Made by a program: the position numbers and the translations under genes. Below, one piece after another: positions 37,314-47,353 of a stretch of DNA of 64,000 nt. Position 1 is the first letter of the stretch, and every line of letters starts with the position of its first letter. The stretch spans positions 1,895,001 to 1,959,000 of the forward strand of contig NZ_CP045067.1 of the NCBI RefSeq assembly GCF_016864015.1, written 5' to 3'. The notes below the pieces were generated by a model that saw only the letters and a list, made by a program, of their open reading frames with translations, searched no databases and was not told where the DNA came from. This stretch comes from Lacinutrix sp. WUR7. Lineage in GTDB: Bacteria > Bacteroidota > Bacteroidia > Flavobacteriales > Flavobacteriaceae.

Positions 37314-37640
37314 ATGAACATAAAAAACGCACAACTAGAAGTCGATAATTGGATTAAAAACCATGGCGTTCGTTATTTTAATGAACTTACTAATATGGCA
37401 CAACTAACAGAAGAAGTTGGCGAAGTAGCTCGTATTATTGCAAGACGTTATGGAGAGCAAAGCGAAAAAGAAAGCGATAAAAATAAAGACCTTGGTGAAG
37501 AACTAGCAGATGTTATGTTTGTGGTATTATGTTTAGCAAACCAAACCGGAATCGATCTACAAGATGCATTCGACAAAAAGCTAGACATTAAAACCAAACG
37601 CGATCACGATCGCCACCATAACAACGAAAAATTAAAATAA
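37314..37640 (+). CDS. MazG-like nucleotide pyrophosphohydrolase
   Basis: 108 residues of the all-alpha NTP pyrophosphatase fold. The metal-binding ExxE/ExxD pair is in LTEEVGEVARIIARRYGEQ and LGEELADVMFVVLCLAN, and the tail is KLDIKTKRDHDRHHN. It probably hydrolyses non-canonical nucleoside triphosphates. It precedes aroA by 55 bp, a gene order common in this family. Confidence 0.88.
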   Translation: MNIKNAQLEVDNWIKNHGVRYFNELTNMAQLTEEVGEVARIIARRYGEQSEKESDKNKDLGEELADVMFVVLCLANQTGIDLQDAFDKKLDIKTKRDHDRHHNNEKLK

Positions 37641-37695
37641 CAATTATTTTGTCATATCGAGCACCGTCGAGATATCTCATAAAGTTTAAGTACCT

Positions 37696-38922
37696 ATGAA
37701 CGTACACCTTCAACAATCAACCATTGCAAAGCAATCTACAATACAAGTAACAGGTTCTAAAAGTGAATCTAACCGACTATTGCTATTACAAGCTTTGTAT
37801 CCAAATTTAGAAATCGATAATGTTTCTAATTCAGACGATTCTAAAGTCATGCAAAAAGCATTACTTTCTGTAGAAAATCACATAGACATTCATCACGCAG
37901 GAACCGCAATGCGTTTTTTAACCGCATATTTTTCTATTCAAAAGAATAGAGAAGTGATTCTTACAGGATCTAAAAGAATGCAAGAAAGACCTATTGCTAT
38001 TTTGGTAGATGCATTAAGCCAATTGGGTGTCGAAATTAGTTATGAAAAAAACGATGGCTATCCTCCAATAAAAATCCAAGGAAAACAAATAACACAAAAT
38101 AAAGTAACCTTAAAAGCAAACGTAAGTAGCCAATATATTTCGGCATTATTACTAATAGCGCCAAAACTAGAAAACGGTTTAGAACTTACTTTAGATGGTG
38201 AAATCACTTCTATTCCTTACATAAACATGACATTATCGCTACTTAACGATATTGGAGTAGCAACAAGCTTTGAAAATAATGTAATTAAAGTAACTCCGCA
38301 ATCTGAAATTAAGAAACAAAAATTAACTATCGAATCCGATTGGTCTTCCGCTTCTTATTATTACAGTATTGCTGCAATGAGTCCGGTTGGTACCCAAATT
38401 ACATTAGCATCGTATAAAGAAAACTCCTTGCAAGGCGATGCATCCTTAGCTAAAATTTATACGCAGTTTGGTGTTGAAACCACTTTTAAAGATCATAAAA
38501 TAACACTTCAAAAAGTAGCAACGGTTGCTCCGGAAACGGTAATAACTTTAGATCTTAAAAATGCGCCAGATATAGCGCAAACTATTGCTGTCACTTGTTT
38601 TGGACTAGGAATTGCATGCGATTTAAAAGGACTGCATACTTTAAAAATTAAAGAAACAGACCGACTTGTAGCTCTAAAAACAGAAATTGAAAAACTAGGA
38701 GGTAACGTAACTATTACAGATAAAACCTTACAACTAGAAACTTCTAGTGCTATAAATAAAGATATAAAAATCGCAACCTACCAAGATCATAGAATGGCGA
38801 TGGCGTTTGCTCCTTTAGCTTTAAAAACGTCCATAATTATTGAAGAAGCCTTCGTAGTTTCTAAATCGTATCCAACATTTTGGTCGGACTTAAAAAGTAT
38901 CGGATTTAAAATTTCTGAATAA
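37696..38922 (+). CDS. aroA: 3-phosphoshikimate 1-carboxyvinyltransferase (EPSP synthase)
   Basis: 408 residues with the two inside-out domains: GSKSESNRLLLLQALYP near residue 19, HAGTAMRFLTAYFS, SKRMQERPI, SSQYISALLLIAP, LKNAPDIAQTIAV and KETDRLVALKTEIEKLGG, QDHRMAMAFAPLAL. It transfers enolpyruvate to shikimate 3-phosphate and so feeds chorismate to the operon at 28.4-32.5 kb, from which it is unlinked. Slightly shorter than the about 430 residues of the E. coli enzyme. Confidence 0.94.
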   Translation: MNVHLQQSTIAKQSTIQVTGSKSESNRLLLLQALYPNLEIDNVSNSDDSKVMQKALLSVENHIDIHHAGTAMRFLTAYFSIQKNREVILTGSKRMQERPIAILVDALSQLGVEISYEKNDGYPPIKIQGKQITQNKVTLKANVSSQYISALLLIAPKLENGLELTLDGEITSIPYINMTLSLLNDIGVATSFENNVIKVTPQSEIKKQKLTIESDWSSASYYYSIAAMSPVGTQITLASYKENSLQGDASLAKIYTQFGVETTFKDHKITLQKVATVAPETVITLDLKNAPDIAQTIAVTCFGLGIACDLKGLHTLKIKETDRLVALKTEIEKLGGNVTITDKTLQLETSSAINKDIKIATYQDHRMAMAFAPLALKTSIIIEEAFVVSKSYPTFWSDLKSIGFKISE

Positions 38923-39023
38923 TAATTGGCTATTTACTTGACAACGCCTACTTTGAGATTGTATATTTGCAATCTTGTAAAATACATTACAATACCTAAT
39001 ACTACTACATGCAGAACTTTAAA

Positions 39024-40073
39024 ATGAAGTTGTCTCACTATCAATTTGAGCTTCCAGAAGAATTATTAGCAGAACATCCAGCAGAAAATAGAGATGAGTC
39101 TCGTTTAATGGTTTTAAACAGAGAAAAACAAACGATTGAGCATAAAATGTTCAAGGATATTATAGACTATTTTGAAGAAGATGATGTATTAATACTTAAC
39201 AATACCAAAGTATTTCCTGCACGTTTATACGGTAATAAAGAAAAAACTGGAGCGCGTATCGAAGTGTTTTTATTAAGAGAACTTAATGAAGAACAACGCC
39301 TTTGGGATGTACTTGTAGATCCAGCACGTAAAATTCGTATTGGTAATAAATTATACTTTGGGGATGACGAAACCTTAGTAGCAGAAGTTATTGATAATAC
39401 AACCTCTAGAGGTAGAACATTGCGTTTTCTTTACGATGGTTCTTACCAAGAATTTAGAAGAAAACTTACCGAATTAGGAGAAACACCTTTACCTAAATAT
39501 ATCAAGCGTGACGTAACTCCAGAAGATGAAGAGCGTTACCAAACTATTTTCGCTAAAAACGAAGGAGCAGTAGCAGCACCAACTGCAGGTATGCACTTTT
39601 CTAAGCACCTTTTAAAGCGTTTAGAAATTAAAGGAGTACAATTTGCTGAAGTAACACTTCACGTAGGTTTAGGAACTTTCAATGCCGTTGAGGTAGAAGA
39701 TTTGTCTAAGCATAAAATGGATAGCGAAGAAATAATTATTGACGCAAAAGCAGCAAATATTATTAACACCGCACAAAAGAATAAAAGACGTATTTGTGCA
39801 GTAGGTACCACAGCAATGCGTGCCGTAGAAAGTTCGGTTTCATCAAGCGGTACATTAAACGAATATGATGGTTGGACTAATAAATTCATCTTTCCACCGT
39901 ACGAATTTAGTATTGCAAACTGTATGATTACAAACTTTCATACGCCAAAATCGACACTTTTAATGATGGCTTCCGCCTTTGCAGGTCATGAGTTTATTTT
40001 AAAAGCGTACGAAGAAGCAATAAAAGAAAAATATAATTTCTATAGTTATGGTGATGCGATGCTAATCATCTAA
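39024..40073 (+). CDS. queA: S-adenosylmethionine:tRNA ribosyltransferase-isomerase
   Basis: 349 residues: [33 protein letters not shown], the central [13 protein letters not shown] and the end [22 protein letters not shown]. It builds the epoxyqueuosine precursor on tRNA. ATG 39024 ([11 protein letters not shown]) is preferred over 39009, since the conserved family N-terminus starts there. Confidence 0.95.
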   Translation: MKLSHYQFELPEELLAEHPAENRDESRLMVLNREKQTIEHKMFKDIIDYFEEDDVLILNNTKVFPARLYGNKEKTGARIEVFLLRELNEEQRLWDVLVDPARKIRIGNKLYFGDDETLVAEVIDNTTSRGRTLRFLYDGSYQEFRRKLTELGETPLPKYIKRDVTPEDEERYQTIFAKNEGAVAAPTAGMHFSKHLLKRLEIKGVQFAEVTLHVGLGTFNAVEVEDLSKHKMDSEEIIIDAKAANIINTAQKNKRRICAVGTTAMRAVESSVSSSGTLNEYDGWTNKFIFPPYEFSIANCMITNFHTPKSTLLMMASAFAGHEFILKAYEEAIKEKYNFYSYGDAMLII

Positions 40074-40094
40074 CAAATAAATTATCAAATATAT

Positions 40095-40122
40095 AAAGCC
40101 TCTTTTTTTAGAGGCTTTTTTT
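40095..40122 (+). terminator. intrinsic terminator after queA
   Basis: AAAGCCTCT (40095-40103) pairs with AGAGGCTTT (40110-40118), and the T-run continues to 40122. Confidence 0.9.
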
Positions 40123-40123
40123 A

Positions 40124-40262
40124 TGGCATTACCTTTTGCTCATACCTAGCAGGATCGCAAAACGTCGGGCTTTTGCAAGTCGCTTTTTTATGTTGCATAT
40201 ACGCAACAACATAAAAAGAGCTCCAACAATTGCGCAATCCCTAATGCACGTACCAATGGCAT
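40124..40262 (-). repeat. dispersed intergenic repeat, copy B (queA-rlmN gap)
   Basis: Read on the minus strand it repeats copy A in the same order: a GGGATTG...GTTGGAGCTC block (40219-40240), a variable hairpin (TTGCATATACGCAA at 40193-40206), AAGCCCGACGTTTTGCGATCCTGCTAGG region (40146-40173) and TATGAGCAAAAGGTAA (40130-40145). Copy A has an extra insertion between the last two blocks. ATGGCATT (40123-40130) also recurs in the same orientation at its other end (40255-40262). Confidence 0.65.
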
Positions 40263-40324
40263 TTACACAAATTCAATAACAGTAATTCGTAAATCGTAAT
40301 TCCTTTCACTACTTTTGCAAAGCA

Positions 40325-41365
40325 ATGGCAACAACAAAAAAAGACATAAGAGCATTAAGCAAAGAACAACTTAGAGAATTCTTTGTAAAAGAAGGGGATA
40401 AAGCATTTCGTGGTAACCAGGTTTACGAATGGTTATGGAGCAAGTCTGCACATACTTTTGAAGATATGACAAATCTCTCCAAAGAAACCAGACAAATGCT
40501 AGAAGATAACTTTGTTATCAATCATATTCATGTAGATACCATGCAAAAAAGTAGCGATGGTACTATAAAAAATGCAGTGCGTTTACATGATGGTTTAATT
40601 GTAGAGTCTGTTTTAATTCCTACAAAAACAAGAACCACAGCTTGTGTGTCTAGTCAGGTAGGTTGTAGCTTAGATTGTAGGTTTTGTGCAACATCCAGAC
40701 TAAAACGCATGCGAAATCTAAATCCAGATGAGATTTATGATCAAGTAGTTGCCATAGATAAAGAAAGTAGATTATACCACAACAAACCTTTAAGTAATAT
40801 TGTTTTCATGGGCATGGGAGAACCACTCATGAACTATAACAATGTTCTAAAAGCCATAGATAAAATTACTTCCCCAGAAGGATTGGGAATGTCGCCAAGA
40901 CGAATTGTAGTTTCTACTTCGGGAGTGCCAAAAATGATTCGAAAAATGGCAGATGATGAAGTGAAGTTTAAACTAGCCGTTTCTCTGCATTCTGCAATAG
41001 ATGAGGTACGTACTTCTATCATGCCATTTAATGCCACTTTTCCTTTAAAAGATTTACGAGAAGCTTTAGTGTATTGGTTCGAAAAAACCAAAAACAGAAT
41101 TACTTACGAGTATGTGGTTTGGAAAGGTATTAACGATAAAAGAGAAGATGCCGAAGCATTGGTACAGTTCTGTAAATTTGCACCTAGTAAAGTGAATTTA
41201 ATTGAATACAATCCAATAGACGATGGTGAGTTTCAACAAGCAGATAGTGCGGCAACAGATATGTACGTGTCTATATTAGAGCAAAATAATATTACGGTTA
41301 CTGTAAGACGCTCAAGAGGGAAAGATATTGATGCTGCTTGCGGACAACTAGCAAATAAAAGCTAA
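40325..41365 (+). CDS. rlmN: 23S rRNA (adenine2503-C2)-methyltransferase RlmN
   Basis: 346 residues of a radical-SAM methyltransferase. The cluster motif is GCSLDCRFCATS (about residue 115), with VFMGMGEPLMNY, GLGMSPRRIVVSTSG, KLAVSLHSA and the catalytic-cysteine end RGKDIDAACGQL. It methylates A2503 of 23S rRNA (and some tRNAs). ATG at 40325. Confidence 0.96.
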   Translation: MATTKKDIRALSKEQLREFFVKEGDKAFRGNQVYEWLWSKSAHTFEDMTNLSKETRQMLEDNFVINHIHVDTMQKSSDGTIKNAVRLHDGLIVESVLIPTKTRTTACVSSQVGCSLDCRFCATSRLKRMRNLNPDEIYDQVVAIDKESRLYHNKPLSNIVFMGMGEPLMNYNNVLKAIDKITSPEGLGMSPRRIVVSTSGVPKMIRKMADDEVKFKLAVSLHSAIDEVRTSIMPFNATFPLKDLREALVYWFEKTKNRITYEYVVWKGINDKREDAEALVQFCKFAPSKVNLIEYNPIDDGEFQQADSAATDMYVSILEQNNITVTVRRSRGKDIDAACGQLANKS

Positions 41366-41383
41366 TTCTATCATTGTATTTAT

Positions 41384-42376
41384 TATATTTGATTTCTTGT
41401 GAAAATTGTAGAACAAATAAAACAGCCTATTGCCTATGAAATGGAACTTTTTGAACAAAAGTTTCAACTTTCTATGTCTTCTAAAGTAGCATTACTTAAC
41501 AGAATAACACACTATATCGTAAACCGAAAAGGAAAACAAATGCGACCAATGTTTGTGTTTTTGGTTTCTAAAATGGTTTCTAATGGCGAAATTAGCGAAC
41601 GTACTTACAGAGGCGCTTCGGTTATAGAACTTATTCATACCGCAACTTTAGTACATGATGATGTGGTAGACGAAAGTAATCGTCGTCGTGGTTTTTTCTC
41701 TATCAATGCACTCTGGAAAAATAAAATTGCCGTTCTAGTTGGTGATTATTTACTTTCTAAAGGATTATTACTTTCTATAGATAATAACGATTTCGATTTA
41801 TTAAAAATCATTTCTATTGCTGTTCGCGAAATGAGTGAAGGCGAGTTACTTCAAATAGAAAAAGCTAGAAAATTAGATATTACCGAAGCTATTTACTACG
41901 AGATTATAAGACAAAAAACAGCAACTTTAATCGCTGCTTGTTGTAGTCTTGGTGCTGCATCTGTAAAACCAGAATCCGAACATGTAGAAACCATGCGAAA
42001 GTTTGGAGAACTTATTGGTATGGCTTTTCAAATAAAAGATGATTTGTTCGATTATGGTAAAGAACAAATAGGTAAGCCAACCGGAATTGATATTAAAGAG
42101 CAAAAAATGACCTTGCCTCTAATTCATGTTTTAAATCACGCGAGCAAAAAAGATAAAAAGTGGTTAATTAATTCTATTAAAAACCATAACAAAGACCAAA
42201 AGCGAGTAAAACAAGTTATTGCTTTTGTGAAAGATAATGGCGGATTAGATTATGCAGTTGCTAAAATGAAAGCATTTCAAACCGAAGCTCTGCAAATACT
42301 ACAAAAATATCCAGAAAATCAATACAGAAATTCCCTAGAACTTATGGTGAATTATGTAATTGACAGAAAAAAATAA
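41384..42376 (+). CDS. polyprenyl synthetase (with its promoter box)
   Basis: The gene proper is 41399-42376, 325 residues, GTG start. The two aspartate-rich metal sites are DDVVDESNRRRG (about residue 85) and DDLFDYGKEQIG, with GKQMRPMFVFL and VGDYLLSKGL. It condenses isopentenyl units into a long-chain diphosphate, probably octaprenyl or a related quinone side chain; product length cannot be read. A perfect -7 box TATATTTG (41384-41391) is only 7 bp from the GTG, so the mRNA is nearly leaderless. Confidence 0.9.
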
Positions 42377-42441
42377 TCTTCAGGCAACCTTTTGCATCCT
42401 TTTTGCGTCTTTATAAATAGAAAGCAAAACATACTTATTTT

Positions 42442-43005
42442 TTGAAAATAATACAACTGTATAAAAACGAACCTTTGCTTATTAAAAAGGCAATCAAAAA
42501 TAATCGTGAGGCACAACACGTATTGTTTCAAATGCATGCACCCAAAATGCTAAGCGTTTGTCGTTATTATATAAAAGACACGCAGTTTGCTGAAGAAGCG
42601 ATGTTGAATGGTTTTTTTAAAGTATTTCAGAACCTAAAAAGTTTTAAAAATGAAGGTAGTTTTGAAGGCTGGATTAGACGCATCATGGTTCGAGAATCGA
42701 TTTCCTTTTTAAGACAAAAAAAGCAAATACCATTTTCTTCCGAAGATCTAAGTGATGATATCCATCATTCTAATCCTATAGAAACAAATATGGAAGTTGC
42801 CGAAATTCAGCAACTCATAGATAATTTACCAGAAGGTTATAAAATAGTATTTGTGATGTATGCCATTGAAGGCTATAAACACCAGGAAATAGCAAACATG
42901 TTGGGTATTTCGGAAAGCACTTCCAAGTCCCAATTATTCAAAGCACGAAAAGCACTTCAGCAAAAAATTAAAGCATTAAACAAAGCAGATTATGGCACCA
43001 ATTAA
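42442..43005 (+). CDS. ECF-type RNA polymerase sigma factor
   Basis: 187 residues. Region 2 (QFAEEAMLNGFFKVFQNLKSF, FEGWIRRIMVRESISFLR) and region 4 (GYKIVFVMYAIEGYKHQEIA, STSKSQLFKARKALQQ) are clear. TTG start. Its 3' end overlaps the anti-sigma-like gene by 14 bp, the classical arrangement of a sigma factor with its inhibitor. Confidence 0.88.
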   Translation: MKIIQLYKNEPLLIKKAIKNNREAQHVLFQMHAPKMLSVCRYYIKDTQFAEEAMLNGFFKVFQNLKSFKNEGSFEGWIRRIMVRESISFLRQKKQIPFSSEDLSDDIHHSNPIETNMEVAEIQQLIDNLPEGYKIVFVMYAIEGYKHQEIANMLGISESTSKSQLFKARKALQQKIKALNKADYGTN

Positions 43006-43804
43006 ATTTGAAGAAAATATAAAAGAGAAGCTCGAAAAACGAACGCTTCCGCCATCTGAAAATGCTTGGCATCGTTTGGAAGGACAATTAAATGCCGACG
43101 CTAAAAAACAAACTAAAAATAAGTTTTGGTGGTTTGGTGTTGCAGCAAGTTTTATAGGATTATTATTTGTAGTACAGCAATTTATAACTCAAGATAATAA
43201 TAATACCGTTGTTTCTCCTGTAGTAGTAGAAACTGAAAATGAGGTAAATACGAATTCCGTTATAACTCCTGCAATAATAAAAGAATCGCAAGAAATTGTA
43301 CAAGAAACTTCAAAAGAAATTTCAAAAGAAAATATAAAAGAAGCGAATAAAAATAGCCTTGCTACTACAAACACAAGAATAAAAAACACAAGAATAAAAA
43401 AAACAGAAACAAATAATAGAAAAGAAAAATCGAAAGTTTCTATTGCTGTAGCGCAAACCAAAGATGGAAAAGCGTCAAAAGAATTAATTACAAACCTAAA
43501 AGTGAAAGATGAGGGGATTGCTTCCGTTGTTAAAACAGAAGGTGTTTTAGGAAACAAAGAAAATCAGCTGGTAAGTACCAGTTTAGAAACCACAGATTCT
43601 GAAATAGAAGCACTATTAGCTGTTGCTAACAAGAAAGTACAATTACAAGGGAATAGGACGGTAAACACCGTTTCTGTAGATGCAAACGCATTGCTAGAAG
43701 ATGTAGAAACAGAAATGCCTCCATCCTTAAGAGGACAAATATTTAAAGTGATAGAAAAGAATTTTAAGACTGCAACAACAGCAGTTATCACTAGAAACGA
43801 GTAA
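42992..43804 (+). CDS. putative membrane anti-sigma factor
   Basis: 270 residues: a charged cytoplasmic N-terminus with PPSENAWHRLEGQLN, one membrane segment (FWWFGVAASFIGLLFVVQQF, about residues 45-65), then a long Lys/Glu/Thr-rich periplasmic part with low-complexity repeats (NTRIKNTRIKKTE). Overlap with the sigma gene and the single membrane span support an anti-sigma role; I see no recognised domain. Confidence 0.75.
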   Translation: MAPIKFEENIKEKLEKRTLPPSENAWHRLEGQLNADAKKQTKNKFWWFGVAASFIGLLFVVQQFITQDNNNTVVSPVVVETENEVNTNSVITPAIIKESQEIVQETSKEISKENIKEANKNSLATTNTRIKNTRIKKTETNNRKEKSKVSIAVAQTKDGKASKELITNLKVKDEGIASVVKTEGVLGNKENQLVSTSLETTDSEIEALLAVANKKVQLQGNRTVNTVSVDANALLEDVETEMPPSLRGQIFKVIEKNFKTATTAVITRNE

Positions 43805-43832
43805 TATAAATCATCATTAAAAAACGAACAAA

Positions 43833-44912
43833 ATGAAAACAGTAACCCAATACGTAATCGGTATTATTTTAGTGTGTGCTACACAATTTTTAACCGCACA
43901 AGAAAACCCAAATGTTTTAAAAATTGAATTTTTAGAAAACAAAAAAGAACAAGTTCAAAATCAGGAAAAGGAATTTTTAAAAGAAAGTGTAGCAAGTATT
44001 AATGCCAAGTTAGATGCTGGTGAAATTACTAGTGAAGAAGCAGATGCATTAAAGCAAACGGAAGCAGAAAAACATGCGTTAAATATTGAAAATAGAATTG
44101 CTATTCTAGACAATAAAATTGCTTTATTGGAAAGAAACGAAGAGGTAACTTCCGATGTTGGTGCGAATTTAGATGGTCTTATCATTTCTATTGGGAAAGG
44201 AGAAGATTCGGATGAGTTTGATAAAGGCGGCATTTATATTGGTCCGAAAGACAAAGCTATTCCGAAAATATACGATAGACGTACCACTAGCGATATGGTT
44301 TTTGCTATCGGTTTTAATAATGCCATTATTGAAGGACAATCGTTAAGCGATTCGCCATATAAATTAGGAGGTTCCGGATTTGTAGAATTAGGTTGGGCTT
44401 GGAAAACACGTCTGTTTAAAAATACAAATGCAGTGCGTTTAAAGTATGGTCTGTCGGTTCAATGGAATAAATTAGATGTAAAAGACGATCAATTCCTTAC
44501 CGAAAATAATGATGTTGTCTCTTTAGAAACAAGTGCTTTTAAATTAAACAAATCTAAGTTTAGAACTACCAATTTAGTGGTGCCAATACATTTTGAATTT
44601 GGTTCATCTAAAAAAATAGAACGCGATACCTATTTTAGATATTCAACATACAATAAATTTAAAATCGGAGTTGGTGGTTATGCAGGAGTGAACTTAAGTT
44701 CTATGCATAAAATAAAATACAAACAAGATGGTGATAGAGAAAAGGATAAAGAAACCAATTTAAACACCAATCCTTTTGTTTACGGACTAAGTAGTTATAT
44801 TTCTTTTGGTAATGTTGCCGTATATGCGAAGTACGATTTGTCACCATTATTTAAAGACCAAGCAATAGATCAAAACAATATCTCTTTAGGATTACGCTTT
44901 GATTTAGATTAA
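43833..44912 (+). CDS. outer-membrane beta-barrel protein with N-terminal coiled coil
   Basis: 359 residues: signal peptide MKTVTQYVIGIILVCATQFLTAQ, a coiled coil of about residues 35-110 (ENKKEQVQNQEKEFLKES, EEADALKQTEAEKHA), then a barrel of alternating strands ending in ISLGLRFDLD with a C-terminal hydrophobic pattern. It is 28 bp after the anti-sigma gene and may be the surface or effector gene controlled by the sigma pair. Confidence 0.75.
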   Translation: MKTVTQYVIGIILVCATQFLTAQENPNVLKIEFLENKKEQVQNQEKEFLKESVASINAKLDAGEITSEEADALKQTEAEKHALNIENRIAILDNKIALLERNEEVTSDVGANLDGLIISIGKGEDSDEFDKGGIYIGPKDKAIPKIYDRRTTSDMVFAIGFNNAIIEGQSLSDSPYKLGGSGFVELGWAWKTRLFKNTNAVRLKYGLSVQWNKLDVKDDQFLTENNDVVSLETSAFKLNKSKFRTTNLVVPIHFEFGSSKKIERDTYFRYSTYNKFKIGVGGYAGVNLSSMHKIKYKQDGDREKDKETNLNTNPFVYGLSSYISFGNVAVYAKYDLSPLFKDQAIDQNNISLGLRFDLD

Positions 44913-44932
44913 TTTATAGAGTTAGTTAATTG

Positions 44933-44964
44933 AAAAAAAAGCACCGGATTGGTGCTTTTTTTTT
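44933..44964. terminator. bidirectional intrinsic terminator
   Basis: AAAAAAAAGCACC-GGATT-GGTGCTTTTTTTT is a hairpin with A-run and T-run on the two sides, so it can stop transcription from the barrel gene (left) and the decarboxylase (right), which converge here. Confidence 0.9.
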
Positions 44965-45034
44965 GTTCAATATGTTTGTTAATGGTTCGTTACGTGATTT
45001 GTTTTTAGAAGAGGAGTAGTTGCTTCCGTGATAT

Positions 45035-46519
45035 CTAACTTTGTAACATTTGATGCATTTTCCGGCCTTCTTTTACTATTATTTTAATGGACTCTTCGAT
45101 GTCTTTTTTTGTCGTTCTAAAGTTTACAATACAGGTTCTTAAACAATATTGATCGGCTATAACAGCGTTAGATAAAAACAGCTCGCCTCCTTTTTGTAGT
45201 TCGTTGAGTAGTTTTTCATTTAAGGTGTTTAGGTAAGCCGCATTATTCTCATCGTCTCCTTTTATATCTGTTGGAATGTATCTAAGTGTTGTAATACTTA
45301 AATTTTGAGATATTGGTTTTAATGCTTCGTGATGGTCTGCTAATGTATAGAAATACTTCGCTAATTCAATATCCTCTCTTATCAGTTTTGTATAGCCATT
45401 ACTCCCAATTTGTTGTAATGCAAGCCATACTTTTAAGGCTCTAAAACCACGAGAGTTTTGTAGTCCGTATTCAAAGTAATTTAAAGATTCTCCTTCTTCT
45501 GATAAATTAAAATTATAGTATTCTGGATGCGAACTGTACGTGTCTATAAGATGTTTTGGGTTTTTCACCAAGGTACAACCAGCTTCCAACGGACTATACA
45601 GCCATTTATGTGGATCTAAAGCAATCGAATCGGCTTCTTTTATTCCTGTAAATAGTGCTTTCAATTCTGGAATAATTGCCGCAGGAATTCCATAAGCACC
45701 ATCAATATGAAACCATAAATCAAAGGTTTTGCAAATAGCTGCAATAGCTTCCAGGTTATCTACAATTCCTGTACTAACATCTCCTGCGGTACCAACAACC
45801 ATAAAAGGTTGATGTCCTTGTTGTATATCCTCTTTTATCGTTTGTTCTAAAAGAGTAATATTCATTTTGTTGGATGCATCGGTTGGTATCCAACGTACCG
45901 ATTTAGAACCATGTCCAAATAAGATAGCAGCTTTATCAATCCAAGTATGTGTAGATTTAGAACAGTAGGTAATTAATTGTTTCGATGTATTGCTAAGTCC
46001 GTTTTCTTTAATGTCTTTTGGAGCCTTGGCTGTTCTTGCAGCTAAAAAAGCGGTAAAGTTTGCCATGTTTCCTCCACTAACTAAAACACCTCCATAATTT
46101 GGGGATACACCAATAAATTCGGACAACCATTTAATGGTTTGTTTTTCGATTTCTGTGGCTATCGGACTCAATATTTGTGCGCCAACATTTTGGTTTACAG
46201 AAGCAGCTAGCAAATCTGCTAAAGCGCCAATGGGTGCAGCAGAAGAGGTTATATAACCAAAAAATTTAGGATGCCCATTAAATAAAGAATTATCCAATAA
46301 TAATTTTGTAGTTGAAGCAAGCAGCTCTTCAGCAGGTAAACCATTTTTTGGCAAAGACGAAGCACCTAATGTTTGTTGCAGTTCTAATGGTGTCTTGGTA
46401 GTTGTTACTGGATTATTAGGAATCTCATCAAAAAAATCTGAAAGGGTGTCAATAAGTTGGTAGCCAATTTTTCGAAATTCGGCATTACTCATTTCAATAG
46501 CATTTTCTCTAGTTTTCAT
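45035..46519 (-). CDS. PLP-dependent amino-acid decarboxylase
   Basis: 494 residues of the group II decarboxylase family (aromatic amino acid/glutamate/diaminobutyrate type): GHPKFFGYITSSAAPIG, LVSGGNMANFTAFLAARTA, STHTWIDKAAILFG, HIDGAYGIPA, the cofactor lysine in LDPHKWLYSPLEAGC and YFEYGLQNSRGFRALKVW. It overlaps the upstream dioxygenase by 11 bp, so the two enzymes probably act in turn on one amino acid. The substrate cannot be read. Confidence 0.9.
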   Translation of the reverse strand: MKTRENAIEMSNAEFRKIGYQLIDTLSDFFDEIPNNPVTTTKTPLELQQTLGASSLPKNGLPAEELLASTTKLLLDNSLFNGHPKFFGYITSSAAPIGALADLLAASVNQNVGAQILSPIATEIEKQTIKWLSEFIGVSPNYGGVLVSGGNMANFTAFLAARTAKAPKDIKENGLSNTSKQLITYCSKSTHTWIDKAAILFGHGSKSVRWIPTDASNKMNITLLEQTIKEDIQQGHQPFMVVGTAGDVSTGIVDNLEAIAAICKTFDLWFHIDGAYGIPAAIIPELKALFTGIKEADSIALDPHKWLYSPLEAGCTLVKNPKHLIDTYSSHPEYYNFNLSEEGESLNYFEYGLQNSRGFRALKVWLALQQIGSNGYTKLIREDIELAKYFYTLADHHEALKPISQNLSITTLRYIPTDIKGDDENNAAYLNTLNEKLLNELQKGGELFLSNAVIADQYCLRTCIVNFRTTKKDIEESIKIIVKEGRKMHQMLQS

Positions 46520-47147
46520 GCTTCGGTTCGTTTTGTGTATTCATTAGTGTGTTTGCATTAGAAATAATTTCTACTATGGTATCATTAGGTATTATGTCTA
46601 TGGTTAAATTAATACGATCTGTGGTTCCGTTATTAATAACGCGATGTCTATCTGTTAAACGTAAATACCAGCATTCTCCTGTTTTCATTGGCACTATAGT
46701 GTCATTCAGAAAAAAGGAAATATCTTTATTGTTATCTATGGGAATGGTTAGTCTAATCATCGATTTTTCTTCTTCTAAACCTAAAGTAGGATCGGTATGT
46801 TCTTTTACTACAGAATTAGGCGCCAAAAATAATAACCGAACCAAATTAACGGTGGTGTACTGACTAAAGGTATCGATAACGCTTTTTAAATATGGTGATT
46901 TTTCTAAGTTAGGTGTGTCCATCCAATCGGTCCAAGAACCATCTGCGTAATCACTTGCAGGCGGAGGAAAAGGTAAAGAGGTATCTACCAAATGCGCAGG
47001 AGAACGCAATGTAATGACTTTATAATATTCGTAATGTTCTTTTTTTAAAGCGTTTGCTTCTGCAGCCATTTTTTCTACATCAAACGTAAAAGGTAATTGT
47101 ATTCTGCCCTTAAATTGCTTCTTTGTTTCCATGTGGTATTTTGCCAT
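46509..47147 (-). CDS. aspartyl/asparaginyl beta-hydroxylase-like 2-oxoglutarate dioxygenase
   Basis: 212 residues of the double-stranded beta-helix oxygenase fold. Iron ligands HTD in VVKEHTDPTLG and His in LTDRHRVINNG, with the oxoglutarate-binding Arg in DRINLTIDI. WTDWMDTP and LRLLFLAPNS-like strands fit the family. It hydroxylates an Asp/Asn/His-like side chain, free or in a protein. It overlaps the decarboxylase gene. ATG 47147; 47132 is also possible. Confidence 0.82.
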   Translation of the reverse strand: MAKYHMETKKQFKGRIQLPFTFDVEKMAAEANALKKEHYEYYKVITLRSPAHLVDTSLPFPPPASDYADGSWTDWMDTPNLEKSPYLKSVIDTFSQYTTVNLVRLLFLAPNSVVKEHTDPTLGLEEEKSMIRLTIPIDNNKDISFFLNDTIVPMKTGECWYLRLTDRHRVINNGTTDRINLTIDIIPNDTIVEIISNANTLMNTQNEPKHEN

Positions 47148-47330
47148 TGGTTTGAAATGAAAAGTCTTAAGTATTGATTTTCAATCCTGTGAATTGTAAT
47201 TATCATTAACTAAGTTAACTATTTTTCTTCTAATGGGAGATGCTTATAGTTGCTGAAAACTAAAATGGAATGGTTTTTATTTTATGAAAGTATGCGTAAT
47301 AGTAAGGGGAGATTTATGTTTTATTTATTT

Positions 47331-47346
47331 TATACGGGTGTTGGCA
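47331..47346 (-). repeat. attC-like site S1, remnant
   Basis: Only the end TATACGGGTGTTGGCA is preserved, matching the common TATACGGTGTT end of the other sites. The pairing arm is missing, so the site appears truncated at the border of the array (47.15-47.33 kb holds nothing else recognisable). Confidence 0.5.
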
Positions 47347-47353
47347 ACTGGCT

